From Rhizoclosmatium globosum (taxonomy: Eukaryota > Chytridiomycota > Chytridiomycetes > Chytridiales > Chytriomycetaceae): a stretch of 64,000 nucleotides of DNA. The position numbers and the translations under genes were made by a program. The stretch covers positions 1 through 64,000 of the forward strand of contig MCGO01000010.1 of NCBI GenBank assembly GCA_002104985.1, given 5' to 3'. Every line of letters starts with the position of its first letter. Positions within the stretch are counted from its first letter, which is position 1. Shown here one piece after another: positions 54,381 through 64,000 of the stretch. The notes beneath the pieces were generated by a model, which was given only the letters and a program-made list of their open reading frames with translations, was not told the DNA's origin and made no database searches.

Positions 54381-54996
54381 CCATTGAACAAGTATACATT
54401 CGCGCCGTCAATTTCTTGATGTTCGAGAATATCTGCTTTAAATTTTACAAAGAGTATCAATACACCTACGAGGAAACGCTCGGCAAGTTTGGAGGAGAAT
54501 GGAGGTAAGTTGAGTGTGTTGTGATGAAGAAAGTACTCAACTCCACATTCCCTTTGCCCCACAGCTCCTATCGTCTTCAACTTTCGGCCGCATTCTTTCC
54601 TAATAATAGAGAAGGCCTGAGTAGAATTTAAAGGTCGCGCATTTTTGAACTCAAATCATCTTTGAAAATATGAGGAGATTCGACACAAAGTATCAATGAG
54701 GGAATGCTCTGCGAGTTTGGAGGATAATGGAGGTAAGACGAGTGTGTTGAGGTGACTAGTGTACTCACGTTTTACACAGATATGCCAGCACCGTCGAAAT
54801 ATACGGAGAGTATCAAAACAACTACGAGGGAAAGATCTGCGAGTTTGAAGGCAAATGGAGGTAAGATGAGTGTGTTGTGATGAAATAAGTACTCAACTCC
54901 ACATTCCCTTTGCCCCACAACTCCTATAGTCTTCAACTTTCGGCCGCATTCTTTCCTAATAATAGAGAAGGCTTGAGTAAAATTTAAGGGTCGCGC
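54323..54996 (+). repeat. degenerate relative of the exon array with two 3' ends
   Basis: An open stretch 54323-54504 ends in a unit-like segment (FYKEYQYTYEETLGKFGGEW), then a GTAAGT intron with acceptor CCCCACAG and a terminal exon 54565-54631 coding YRLQLSAAFFPNNREG and a TAA. A truncated unit (54675-54731) and a full 81-nt unit (54780-54860) follow. After the full unit the same intron and terminal exon recur (54861-54996), but the acceptor reads CCCCACAA, so splicing there should fail. The two 3' ends differ at only a handful of sites over about 110 bp. Confidence 0.7.
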
Positions 54997-55468
54997 TGTG
55001 TCCGTGTCAATTGATTAGATTGGTTAGTTTGCGCACAACACAACCGTACCTCTAATCCTTGACGACATTGGCCCACATTTCCTACACGCCTTCTTTGAAT
55101 CCAATTCAATCGATTGCGCTTGATTTCAGTGTTGGGAAAGGCTTTTTGGTGGAGTCAAGTTTTGGACGTTTCTGCGAATGAATAGAAGTGCTCTTCCTCA
55201 TCATAACTCTTGGTTTTTATTTGATGAAAAGCCTTTCGCTGGCCACCGCCAGAACCCAACGTGGGGATTTTCAGTAATTCGCAAAGACCATTTTCTTTTG
55301 TTAAGGTATGTTCCGAAAATCCCTCCGCCGCCGCCTCAATAATCCATCAATTTCAAAATAAATTTGTGCAAACGATGCAAATGAATATCACCATTTTATA
55401 ATTCAAGATGGAGGGACAGGCTTGATTTTTTGGCGACGGGATCTCATTTGACGTAAAACTGAGGTGGG
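54997..55468 (+). other. no gene recognised
   Basis: About 470 bp with frequent stops in all frames and no splice logic I trust. It may be degraded element sequence. Confidence 0.4.
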
Positions 55469-55487
55469 GACAGACAGACAGACAGAC
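55469..55487 (+). repeat. GACA tetranucleotide run
   Basis: GGGACAGACAGACAGACAG just left of the right-hand 43-bp repeat copy. Confidence 0.8.
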
Positions 55488-55527
55488 GAAGCTTTGGTTA
55501 GGTCCTCGGATTTTTTATTTCTTCTTC
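55486..55527 (+). repeat. 43-bp direct repeat, right copy
   Basis: Matches 54091-54133 except for one T in the T run. Here it is not attached to a gene; its original source is the seven-helix gene end, because in that place it encodes the protein's last residues. Confidence 0.85.
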
Positions 55528-55646
55528 GTTTTTATTGTTCTTTTCTGTCTTTTCTTTTGCAAGATGATAAAGAAATGATATTGTATGACTCCTTGTTTGT
55601 CATAGTCTTCGCCACTCCTTTCCTTTTTCCCTTATCAGAACAAAAA

Positions 55647-56213
55647 ATGGCCACATTCAGTCTCGTCGGCGACATTTCCGGTGTACCAACCTCTCAAGAA
55701 GGCTACTACTTGGTACAAGTTGGAGAAAACTTCAATGTCAATTTGAAGGTTTTCAAGAAACTTCACATTGGCGACTCCGTTGCGGCCAGTGGAACCATTG
55801 CCAACCCAGGGAATCCGGTTTTCTGGGCATCATCCTGCACGGAACTCGACATAAATCCACAAGCAGAGTATTCTACTGCAGAACTTCATTTATCAGTTCA
55901 TGGCGTCGCTGCTACTACTTCCCCTTCCCATATTCTTACCGTTACTTCCAATCCATCATATGACTACGTGACTAAAGCCAAAGATTCTGTATTTACCTTT
56001 TCTTTTACTCCCACTATTATCAATGCCGATGTGACGTTGCGTTGGCCAGATCGAATGACTGATACCCGCGGTTGCTACAGTGGCACTGTAGTTGGCTTTA
56101 AGGATAATTCCTTTCAAGTTAAATACTCTCACCTCTCTTTTTGTGGAACGAAGCCTGCAACTACAAATGAATCCACTCCACCTAAAGCTAAGCGTGTCAG
56201 ACCCAGTGAATGA
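55647..56213 (+). CDS. small OB-fold-like protein, possible element accessory gene
   Basis: Intronless, 188 residues, followed within 60 bp by AATAAA. I chose ATG 55647 because the open frame before it is a low-complexity Phe/Leu run. The first 70 residues (FSLVGDISGVPTSQEGYYLV to GTIANPGNPVFWASSCTELD) alternate strands and Gly turns in the way an OB-fold ssDNA-binding domain does; the C-terminus is basic with an NLS-like KAKRVRPSE. This is a fold-level guess. It is head-to-tail with the next small gene, both compact and unlike the intron-rich genes to the left. Confidence 0.45.
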   Translation: MATFSLVGDISGVPTSQEGYYLVQVGENFNVNLKVFKKLHIGDSVAASGTIANPGNPVFWASSCTELDINPQAEYSTAELHLSVHGVAATTSPSHILTVTSNPSYDYVTKAKDSVFTFSFTPTIINADVTLRWPDRMTDTRGCYSGTVVGFKDNSFQVKYSHLSFCGTKPATTNESTPPKAKRVRPSE

Positions 56214-56310
56214 TTTTGTTAAATATTTGTTGCTTTTTTGCATTATCGTGTTTATGTGTTGAATAAATGGAATGTTATCTCAAATGTACAATTTTGTTCT
56301 TTAAAACATC

Positions 56311-56685
56311 ATGACCTTCCACATTCCATATCGCAAGCCATCTCGTCGTGCTATTGATCCACATGTAAATCCTGATCATTCTTGGACGGTATACAATGCA
56401 TTTGATTACGACGTGAAGCCTGGTCAGAGACGTAGTATTGACCCATGTTTGGAAGTGCGTATTCCTCAGGACTCCATTCTTCGAACTCGCACACACCTAC
56501 CATGTGGCTGTAATGTCATTTCCCATGTATATGCTTATAATCCGCGGATTCGTTGGATTCATCCAGTTGTTGATGTCATTAATGCAAGGGAACAAGTCTT
56601 AAAGATGAAACGTGGCGATCCACTTGCAGATTTCTGCATTGTATGTCCTCTGTCTTCTGTTCCTATCCTTACCCAAAAATACTGA
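56311..56685 (+). CDS. small dUTPase-fold-like protein
   Basis: Intronless, 124 residues, stop overlapping an AATAAA (TGAATAAA). The order of blocks recalls trimeric dUTPase: YDVKPGQRRSIDP, EVRIPQDSILRTRTHLPCG, then HPVVDVINAREQVLKMKRGD and LADFCIV, similar to the proteins' iPxG strand, the V.l.N strand and the GDxxAq.. strand. The dUTPase catalytic G-x-x-D-xx-Y motif is not seen, so enzyme activity is doubtful. It could be a structural relative domesticated by a mobile element. I cannot name a family with assurance. Confidence 0.4.
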   Translation: MTFHIPYRKPSRRAIDPHVNPDHSWTVYNAFDYDVKPGQRRSIDPCLEVRIPQDSILRTRTHLPCGCNVISHVYAYNPRIRWIHPVVDVINAREQVLKMKRGDPLADFCIVCPLSSVPILTQKY

Positions 56686-56756
56686 ATAAATCGTCTTTGC
56701 ATATCTTTTCTTCAAACACCATATGTGGTCATTCACACAGGCTCTCATTTACACAG

Positions 56757-57605
56757 ATATAGCAGCACCGTCGAATTCTACGGAGAGTGTCAACTCAACG
56801 ACGAGGGATAAATCTGCGAGTTTGAAGGCAAATGGAGATGAGTTGAGTGTGTTGTGGTGACTAGTGTACTCACGTTTTACACAGAATTGCCAGCACCTTC
56901 GAAATCTACGAAGAGTATCAAAACAACTACAAGGGAAAGCTGTGCGAGTTTGGAGGCAAATGGAGGTAAGTTGAGTGTGTTGTGGTGACTAGTGTACTCA
57001 CGTTTTACACAGATATGCCAGCACCTTCAAAATCTACGAAGAGTATCAAAACAATTACGAGGGAAAGCTGTGCGAGTTTGGAGGCGAATGGAGGTAAGTT
57101 GAGTGTGTTGTGGTGACTAGTGTACTCACGTTTTACACAGATATGCCAGCACCTTCAAAATCTACGAAGAGTATCAAAACAATTACGAGGGAAAGCTGTG
57201 CGAGTTTGGAGGCGAATGGAGGTAAGTTGAGTGTGTTGTGGTGACTAGTGTACTAACGTTTTACACAGAATTGCCAGCACCTTCGAAATCTACGGAGAGT
57301 ATCAAAACAACTACGAGGGAAAGCTCTGCAAATTTGGAGACGAATGGAGGTAAGTTGAGTGTGTTGTGGTGACTAGTGTACTCACGTTTTACACAGAATT
57401 GCCAGCACCTTCAAAATCTACGAAGAGTATCAAAACAATTACGAGGGAAAGCTGTGCGAGTTTGGAGGCGAATGGAGGTAAGTTGAGTGTGTTGTGGTGA
57501 CTAGTGTACTCACGTTTTACACAGATATGCCAGCACCTTCGAAATCTACGGAGAGTATCAAAACAACTACGCGGGAAAGCTCTGCAAATTTGGAGACGAA
57601 TGGAG
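56757..57605 (+). repeat. tandem array of seven 81-nt exon-like units with 47-nt intron-like spacers
   Basis: Strict 128-bp period. Exon-like parts: 56757-56837, 56885-56965, 57013-57093, 57141-57221, 57269-57349, 57397-57477, 57525-57605. Spacers start GTAAGTTGAGTG, contain TACTCAC (once TACTAAC, the canonical branch site) and end TTTTACACAG. Each exon begins and ends in the same phase (AG|A ... TGG AG|), so any unit can be added or skipped without breaking frame. Unit 1 has an in-frame TAA and lost its GT donor (AT); units 2-7 are open. Confidence 0.9.
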
Positions 57606-57668
57606 GTGAGTTGAGTGTGTTGCTTTTGGCAATGTGTGTAAGCATAGTTGATGCTACACAGGAAGTGA
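56885..57668 (+). CDS. possible modular protein from the exon array (5' end not found)
   Basis: Reading units 2-7 through their splice sites gives six 27-residue repeats of the type YASTFKIYEEYQNNYEGKLC followed by EFGGEWR, then after a variant intron (57606-57661) a terminal exon coding Lys and TGA (57666-57668). I could not find a convincing start: unit 1 is disabled and upstream is the dUTPase-like gene. So this may be a truncated gene, an untranslated spliced RNA or a relic. Repeats differ mainly by charge swaps (Glu/Lys, Glu/Gly, Gly/Asp). No known repeat family is recognised. It is convergent with the helicase gene, 81 bp between their stops. Confidence 0.35.
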
Positions 57669-57749
57669 CTTAAATGTTCTTCAGCATGAAATAATTGAAG
57701 GTTTATTTTTTTGATTAAATAAACACCTTTTTATGGTTTTCTGTTATTG

Positions 57750-60700
57750 CTATGATGTTGCAGTGGAAGGCAAAGGAGGTGGATGATTTCGTTGCTGAAC
57801 ACGTCGTACTCGATTTTCACTGTTGTCTTCTGTATCCATGGATTCATTCATGCTTATGGCTGCGTCTTTATTTGTTGAAGTAGGGTGGATCCGAGGAACA
57901 CGAATAGAGTCAAAAGACGTTGCTGTATCTTCAAAACTTGTGAATATTGATGATGTTGATGGGAAGTATGGCACGGATGAAGCAATGGTTTGATTTGTTG
58001 GCTGTTCAGTATCACTTTTTATGCGGCGAACTTTAGATGATGTTGAAGCTTTGGACTCAGGATCCAGAAACTGTCCAACATCATTCCATTGTTTGCGGTA
58101 ACTTATGTAGCTTTGATCATGGCGCAGATTTGTAATTACTCCCAAAGCAGCAGAACGGTTTAAAAACGGCAAGATACGAATATCTTGGAACCGATGAGGA
58201 CGGGAACATCCCACAAACAACCCGTTCAGAGTTAAACTATTTGTCCAACTTGGATTTGGATTTAAATCAAGGATAACACGATTAAAAGTTTCTCCTTGTC
58301 CCTTGTGATAGGTTGAAGCTGAACAATGGTCAAAGCCACAAGACACTACTGAAACTGTGACATCACCTTCCAAATCCTTTCCAATTTTTACACTTAGTTT
58401 TCTTGAACTTTCCTTTGAGAATGAAGGGATGGGCAGTAAGATTTTTGAATTAGATAGTGATGGCATTCCTTGAGGCATCAAGTTTTGGTCAAGCTCAATA
58501 ACTGAAAACCATGGAGGTATAATTGTGATTACATCACCAGGGGATGCATTAACAAGGCATGTTGCTAAAGTTTCTGGATTTTGTGGATATATACTATTGT
58601 ACATGCACTGTGTCCCATTATTGAGCTTTGCAGCAGTGTTAAAGTTGTAATTTAAAGCAACAGGAGCTCCATGAACATATATACCCCAGAGACTTGGGAA
58701 TTTTTCAGCCTCTTCATCTGATAGTTGGTGTACTAAAGGGTAAAGTTAGTATCTATATTTTAAGAAATGTTTGTACCTGTGTTGTCCCACAATGGTAATC
58801 TCCATCTAATGACTGCTTGACCCCTTGATAAAGCAAGTCGTTTTAGCAAAAGCCAGTTGTATGCATTCACTGAAGAATTGACAGCAGAGAATAAACGTGC
58901 TGTATACCACATGGGATCCAAGAGGAAATCTTCAGGGCTAAGTACTCGAAAATGCTTGCACCGATGTGGACAAGAAGCTGGACAATGTGAGTCTTCGGCT
59001 TCATGGTTTGATGGGAATGGTTTCAGAACATCAGAATCAATTTGAGAACAGTGTTCACAAGATGTTGCAAACATTGCATATGTGAATGGTATAGGATGAT
59101 CTTCCGGCGAAGCAACAATTCTTAGAAAGCGTTGGAGTGGAGGATTGCTGCCAGCACGTTCATTGATGGTAAGTAAGTCACGAGTAAACATCCGAAACAG
59201 TTTTCCAGCTCTTGAATTTAAGAGTAAAGAATCCATTAGTGACGAACCAATGGCTTTCAGCTGTAGAAAATCCCCTAGGCATATGGATGAGGAAAAACTA
59301 GCCTCAAAAAGTGCTTACCTAATATTAATATACAAATACCACCAAAAGGCAAAGCATTTCCTTTGATGCTCTGAAGTCGCTCATTTAATAGAACCAAATG
59401 AGCATCTGAAACTTGGGAAATTTCATCAATAATCAAAAATTTAACTTTTTGCAGGCGTTCGACACCAGCCATGTGCTTTTTGTTTCTTGCTGCATCTAGT
59501 GGTGCAAGAGCAGTTCCTGAGTAGTTTAGGTGAGCAAACGAATGAATTGTGAAACCAACTTTGTGTTGGTTGGTTGCAACTCCTTGAGCTGCAATAACAA
59601 ATGATGTTCCAGGGAAGAGAGATTCAAAAAGTGCAGCAATCTCACGACCCATAGTTGACTTTCCAGTTCCAGGTCCACCTTCAACAAAATGAAGTATTTG
59701 TGGCATTGGGTTTTTTTGAAACGAAATAGCCCATCTATTAAATCCAGCTTGTTGCTGTGAATTTAATGTGACATTTGTTTGATATGTTGAAGGAGGAGAT
59801 TGTGCAGAATTAAGAGATGTAGTATTTAGAGATAGAGAGACTGTAGTAGTTGTTTCAGGTTCATTTGATGGTACTTTCCAAACTAAAGCTAATTCCCAAG
59901 TTTCTTTTAATGTTGTTGTTGATTTCAGATTTGAAGACTGAGTTACATAATCAATCCAATTGTCTTCATTTATGTTGTCAAATGCATTTGGTTCAACAGC
60001 AGCATTGGCGACAGAAAGAATTGGGGGCATGGCCTGATTCAACAAAGCAACACAGCCAATATTTCGCTCAATCTGCTTTTGCTCTGCAGTGGACACTCGT
60101 GATCCATCAAAACGTTCACGCAGATTTTCTATTCTTGCAAGCATATTTAAATCATCTGCTGTTGTTGGTTGATCTGAGGGACCACGACTTCCTTCAAACG
60201 CTGATTGAGTAGCACCTCCATGATGAGTAGCTAAATAAGCCTTATATTCACTGAATGGAGTTGCAAGTTGACTATTATAGCGGCGAGAAGCAATGCGATG
60301 TTCAGAGTTTAAGTACTGCTGTTCATGCAAATTGATAATCATTCGCCTACGACCAGCTGATACTACATCAGTTTCTGCAGACAGATCATCAAAAAACTGC
60401 TGAAACCCATCAAAGTCAGCAGTATACTTGTTGAAGTCGTGGTTGAAGAGAGCAAGCATCACTATTCCATAATGGTTTGCCTTTTTTACCCAAGACACTT
60501 GGTCCAAGTCATTTGAAGGCATTGGACCAGGGTGATGGGGAATATCATAACAATAAAGGGGAATAGTTTGACTGGGCAACATTCTAACAACCACATTCTC
60601 ATGCTCAGGATGTGATTCCTGAAAGTTGATTCTAAGCGCTTTCTTACGGCCAGGTTTCTTGACAGCATCAGGATCCACGTTCACACTTTCAGCAGTCTCT

Positions 60701-63700
60701 TGAGCTTTTTCCTTAATTGTTTCAGTTAGACAGGCAAACTCAACCAAGTTAAAATCCTGCAGTAGATCCCCACGATGTTCATAATTTGTGTACTGCGACA
60801 ACCTAATTGGTACCACACCACCATCTTCTTGACGTTGAAACGTGATATCAACATTTTCAGCATAACAGCTGGTAGAATCCATTTCTGTAACATATTTTTC
60901 AGTAACTACAGATAAATCATCATCAGCTGGGAGAGATGTTGCACCAAGACCTTCAAGTATTTCAAGAGGCTCTGCAAGCCAGACAAAACGAGTACCATGG
61001 GACATATTGAATTGATTTTGGCCATCAAGAAGTGAGAGTAGCAAAGATAATTGGTACTGTTTGACTTTACTTTGATTTCCTATGATGCGAGTCAAAACAC
61101 GAGCAGTCTGGCGGTGGGGGTTAATTGCAGAATCTGGAGCATTACTAGGGTATGACTTGGAAACCTCGACAGCTTCTTGGATGAGAGTAAGTAATGAAGT
61201 AAGTTCAACACCATCTCCTTTGACAATGTAGTCACAGATATAAGCATCAAGACCCATAGCTTCTCGACCAATAAGTTGGACATTTACATGGGCCAAAGTC
61301 GCAACATTCATAACATCATTTGTGGGAGCAAAATACGAGTTTTTTCCAACCTCAGTAAAAGTCCTCAAGACATTTGAATTATTTGGAGCACGAGTGTGAA
61401 TTTGAGCATCATCAAATGGAATGTTTGGTTGGAATACAATATTGCGCGGATCACGAGCAAAAGGGTTGGATCTTTCTGAAGGAGGTTCAATGAAAACCAT
61501 TGCCAACCCCAATCTATGACAAAGAGTACAATTAAAAAGTGGAGGGCACAGATATAAACTTAAAACTTACACTTTGGCAGAAGAAGAGGGACTGTTTTTT
61601 CCAATGACCATAGTTGCAATTTGGACAAATCCAGATTTTTCACACCAAAGCTGTATACGCATTCGGAAACGACAAGTGTCAGTTGGTTTCTTTGCCCTCA
61701 AGTAACAAGAAAAGTTGTGATTGTAATGGTCGCATTCTTTTGATGCATGCCGACATGCACAAGTGCAAAACAGGTTTGGTTCTGTAATTGGATGAGGGGG
61801 GGGGCTTCTGCGAATAGAAGCTGAATGTGGTTGTGGGATTTTGGCTAACTCCCATTCTTCTGGTGAAAGAGAGAACCTGATTGTACTCTCAATGTATTTG
61901 CCAATGTATTTGTTACGAGCAGGGTCATGAACAAGTGACAGGATAAACTCCCAAAGAGTTGGAGTACAGACTTTGTAATGACGGTGTTGGCTTCCAGACT
62001 TTGCTGTCTCTAGTGCATCAAACTCAGAGACAGTATTTCCCTGAGTTCCACGACGGCGCAATTGCCAGGGCCTCAGAGAAAGAGAATCAAAGTCTTTTTG
62101 AGCAGGAATAGCAAGCAAGCCCTCACGAACACCCTGATCCAGTAACCCAAAACTCTTTGCATATGCAAAGGGGTGACAATCTATCAAACGAACACTATTT
62201 AAGTAAGAATCAGGTATTTTGTCAAATGTTAAACCCTTTGGGTCATCCCAATTGTTGACAACTGGGAAGCACAAACGATAGGTTAACAAGTGGCGATCCA
62301 TGTGTGGGTTACATGTTACAAAGTACGACAATGTGGGTCCAAAGAAACGAAGAAGTGCTATCATTTGAGAGTACGCCTTTTTGCTACGTTCTTCAGAGTA
62401 CCAAACTTGTTCACCGGCAGAAGCAATGAGTGGACCAATTTCTGAAAGAAGAAGTTTAGCATCTTTAGACTTTGGATTCTTAATGGCGTTTTCCAAACGA
62501 GCTTCAACTCCTTCATTTAACAAACGTGTTAACTCTGCCATGGCAGCAGGTGTGTTACGCCACTTTTTACCAACACCCCGAAAAGTCTGAAGTTGAAGTT
62601 GAAGGTGGCCAAAGAAGAAACCAAATTCAGGATAGTCTGCAAATACGTTTGAAGCTTGATTGAGCATGTGGCGGATCTGAGAAATAGTTGGTGGACCAGT
62701 TCCAAAGGGCCAACCACAAAGAAAGAGGTGAAACATTGAACCATTCATCATTTTGTCCATCTCACCAAAATCTCCCATCAATTTTTTTTCTTGTTTTGCA
62801 ATGAGGGGGGTTGTGTTTGATGGAACGGAGAGGGGATTTACAGACTGTGATGTTGGTTTAGAGGAGAAAATAGATGTAGGAGTAGCTCCAGAGGAAGTTG
62901 GGACATCAATGCCAGGAAAGCTGTCATCATCGTCTTCGTTGTCTTCATCTTCTATCATCTCAATATCTTGTTCCATCCCATCAACATCTTCTTCAGTGTC
63001 CATTGATTCTTCAGTTTCATCAACATCTTCTCCAATTTTTTCTGTTTGGATTGCTTGGAGAACTTTGGAAAAGATTGATTCGTCTTGTTCTGAAGATGCA
63101 TCAAATGTTTCAACCAAGACAGGCTGCAATGGACCCAACAAGAATTCCTTGTCAGATGCTTCTGGAACTAGTATAGATGCAGATGGGGCACCTGGAACTG
63201 TAGCTGAAGCCATCCCTTCCATTGAAAGAGCATTTGGGTCAGCAACAACATTTGCTGTATCCAGCAACACATCCACCAAAGTTTCCACCCCATCAAAATG
63301 AGACTCCAAAACAAACTTTCCACGCATTTCAGGAGGGCCATAGTCAGAAAGGTGTTTTGCCCATATCACCAGTTCACTTTTGTCCAAGTGGAACACATGA
63401 CAATAGCCATTTTTGATTTGAAGTCTCCCATTAGCATCATTTAACACCATGTTCCATCGGGATAGAAAGCCAACAAACATAATAGAAAAGTCGACAGTTT
63501 CAGCTGTTACTGCTGAAGCAGGAAAAACACAAGATTCTTTTGCAGCAAGATGACGTGTTGATTGCTCAAAAGCAGATGTTGGAACTGCCACTAGATGATT
63601 TTTGAGAACAAGGCGGTCACGGGTGTCCACAAGTTTCAAAATGCCAGATTGCAAATGCACAGTACTCAAACAACGCACTCCGAGAAAGGAAAGTTTTGGA

Positions 63701-64000
63701 AGAGCTGTTATGTATGAAGGTTCAGAATACTGTTACAAAAACTGAAGACCTACAAGCACGATTTGCAGAGCCATAATCAATGCCTCCTGCTAGTGATAAT
63801 GTTGGCACACTTCTTACTGACGGTTGCTTTTTGTTATCTTTGTCTTTCTTTGAAGGAACTTTTTTCAGACAGGAACGGTGGCAACCAGAGCAAAGAGCAG
63901 CTTTTGTGTTGAGTGTGATGGGCTCTGAAGAACAGGTCTTCAGCAAAAAATGCTCGTGCAATAAATAGAACCGCCCGTCAAGGACAAAGTAAGTCCGCAC
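57750..64000 (-). CDS. Helitron-like Rep-Pif1 helicase (5' end beyond window)
   Basis: Exons, minus strand: 64000-63754 (partial), 63704-61571, 61513-59319, 59274-58777, 58732-57750. They join in frame to 2,018 residues so far. The first large exon has a Cys/His cluster, an HUH-type candidate QHRHYKV (61973-61993) and a YIGKYIES Tyr pair (about 61888-61918) like the Helitron Rep two-Tyr motif, with the domain opening LSYFVTCNPHMDRH. The helicase part has Walker A GGPGTGKST, Walker B LIIDEISQVS, GDFLQLKAIG (motif III) and, near the end, TYHKGQGETFNRVI and LFVGCSRP, as in Pif1 motifs V and VI. An acidic linker (Glu/Asp-rich, 62930-63060) separates N-terminal sequences from Rep. Intact frame suggests a recently active element. 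Confidence 0.8.

Larger units (their letters stand above)
54091..64000 (-). mobile_element. putative Helitron-type element or nested mobile region
   Basis: The helicase gene defines the element. Its left end is not resolved: candidates are just past the helicase stop (about 57.7 kb), left of the small genes (about 55.5 kb) or the 54.1 kb repeat. No CTRR end with hairpin could be assigned by eye. The right end is outside the window. Base usage and gene density clearly differ from the CHS region. Confidence 0.45.

Noticed and set aside
57013..57221. 33-codon micro-ORFs starting at ATGCCAGC in some units and reading through the donor
   Set aside because: The ATG is lost in units 2, 5 and 6 (AATTGCC), and this reading ignores well-formed splice sites.
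56757..57605. The 128-bp array as a CRISPR array or simple satellite
   Set aside because: Neither part behaves like unique spacers: both the 81-nt and 47-nt parts repeat. The boundaries are splice signals and the host is eukaryotic.
56885..57605. MORN-type repeats
   Set aside because: Tyr-Glu-Gly and Gly-Glu-Trp occur, but the unit is 27 residues with a conserved Cys and lacks the 14-residue MORN-step GxG pattern.

Overview
The window reads as nuclear DNA of a fungus, most likely an early-diverging zoosporic (chytrid-like) one. The evidence is short introns (mostly 40-70 nt, GTAAGT-type donors, TACTAAC/TACTCAC-like branch sites), AATAAA signals close behind stop codons, seven division-1 chitin synthases, a MATA_HMG-box protein, a Yck-type casein kinase 1, a Munc13/Ync13-like protein and TTAGGG-type motifs. 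The phylum is an inference; the fungal assignment is much safer.

Layout. 0.5-5.7 kb: a Munc13/Ync13-like C2-MHD protein (+). 5.9-8.6 kb: casein kinase 1 (+). 9.0-15.2 kb: three tandem malic enzyme copies (+), the first riddled with frame breaks. 15.5-17.0 kb: HMG-box protein (+). 17.3-17.9 kb: hotdog thioesterase (+). 18.0-41.6 kb: chitin synthases CHS1-3 on the minus strand and CHS4-6 on the plus strand, mirrored about a divergent centre near 28 kb, with an F-box-like/ankyrin gene between CHS5 and CHS6. 41.8-47.6 kb: a very large secreted WSC plus M35-type metalloprotease protein (-). 48.0-49.4 kb: a membrane nucleotide pyrophosphatase/phosphodiesterase (+). 49.6-52.9 kb: CHS7 (-). 53.1-54.1 kb: a seven-helix membrane protein (+).

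From 54.1 kb the character changes to mobile or repetitive DNA: a degenerate repeat locus, two short intronless plus-strand genes (one OB-fold-like, one dUTPase-fold-like), a striking tandem array of 81-nt exon-like units separated by 47-nt intron-like spacers, and a Helitron-like Rep-Pif1 helicase gene on the minus strand that runs off the right edge.

Functionally, 18-53 kb looks like a cell-surface neighbourhood: polysaccharide synthesis (seven CHS), a secreted carbohydrate-binding/protease protein and an ecto-phosphodiesterase, with a Munc13-like exocytosis factor and a plasma-membrane-type CK1 upstream. The grouping is observed; a shared role is inference.

Many conserved genes (4.6-26.7 kb and 44-46 kb) carry single-base deletions, mostly in homopolymers. 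These look like consensus sequencing errors rather than pseudogenisation, so several genes given here as one span cannot be read in one uninterrupted frame. Exon boundaries were placed by eye from splice signals, phase and homology.
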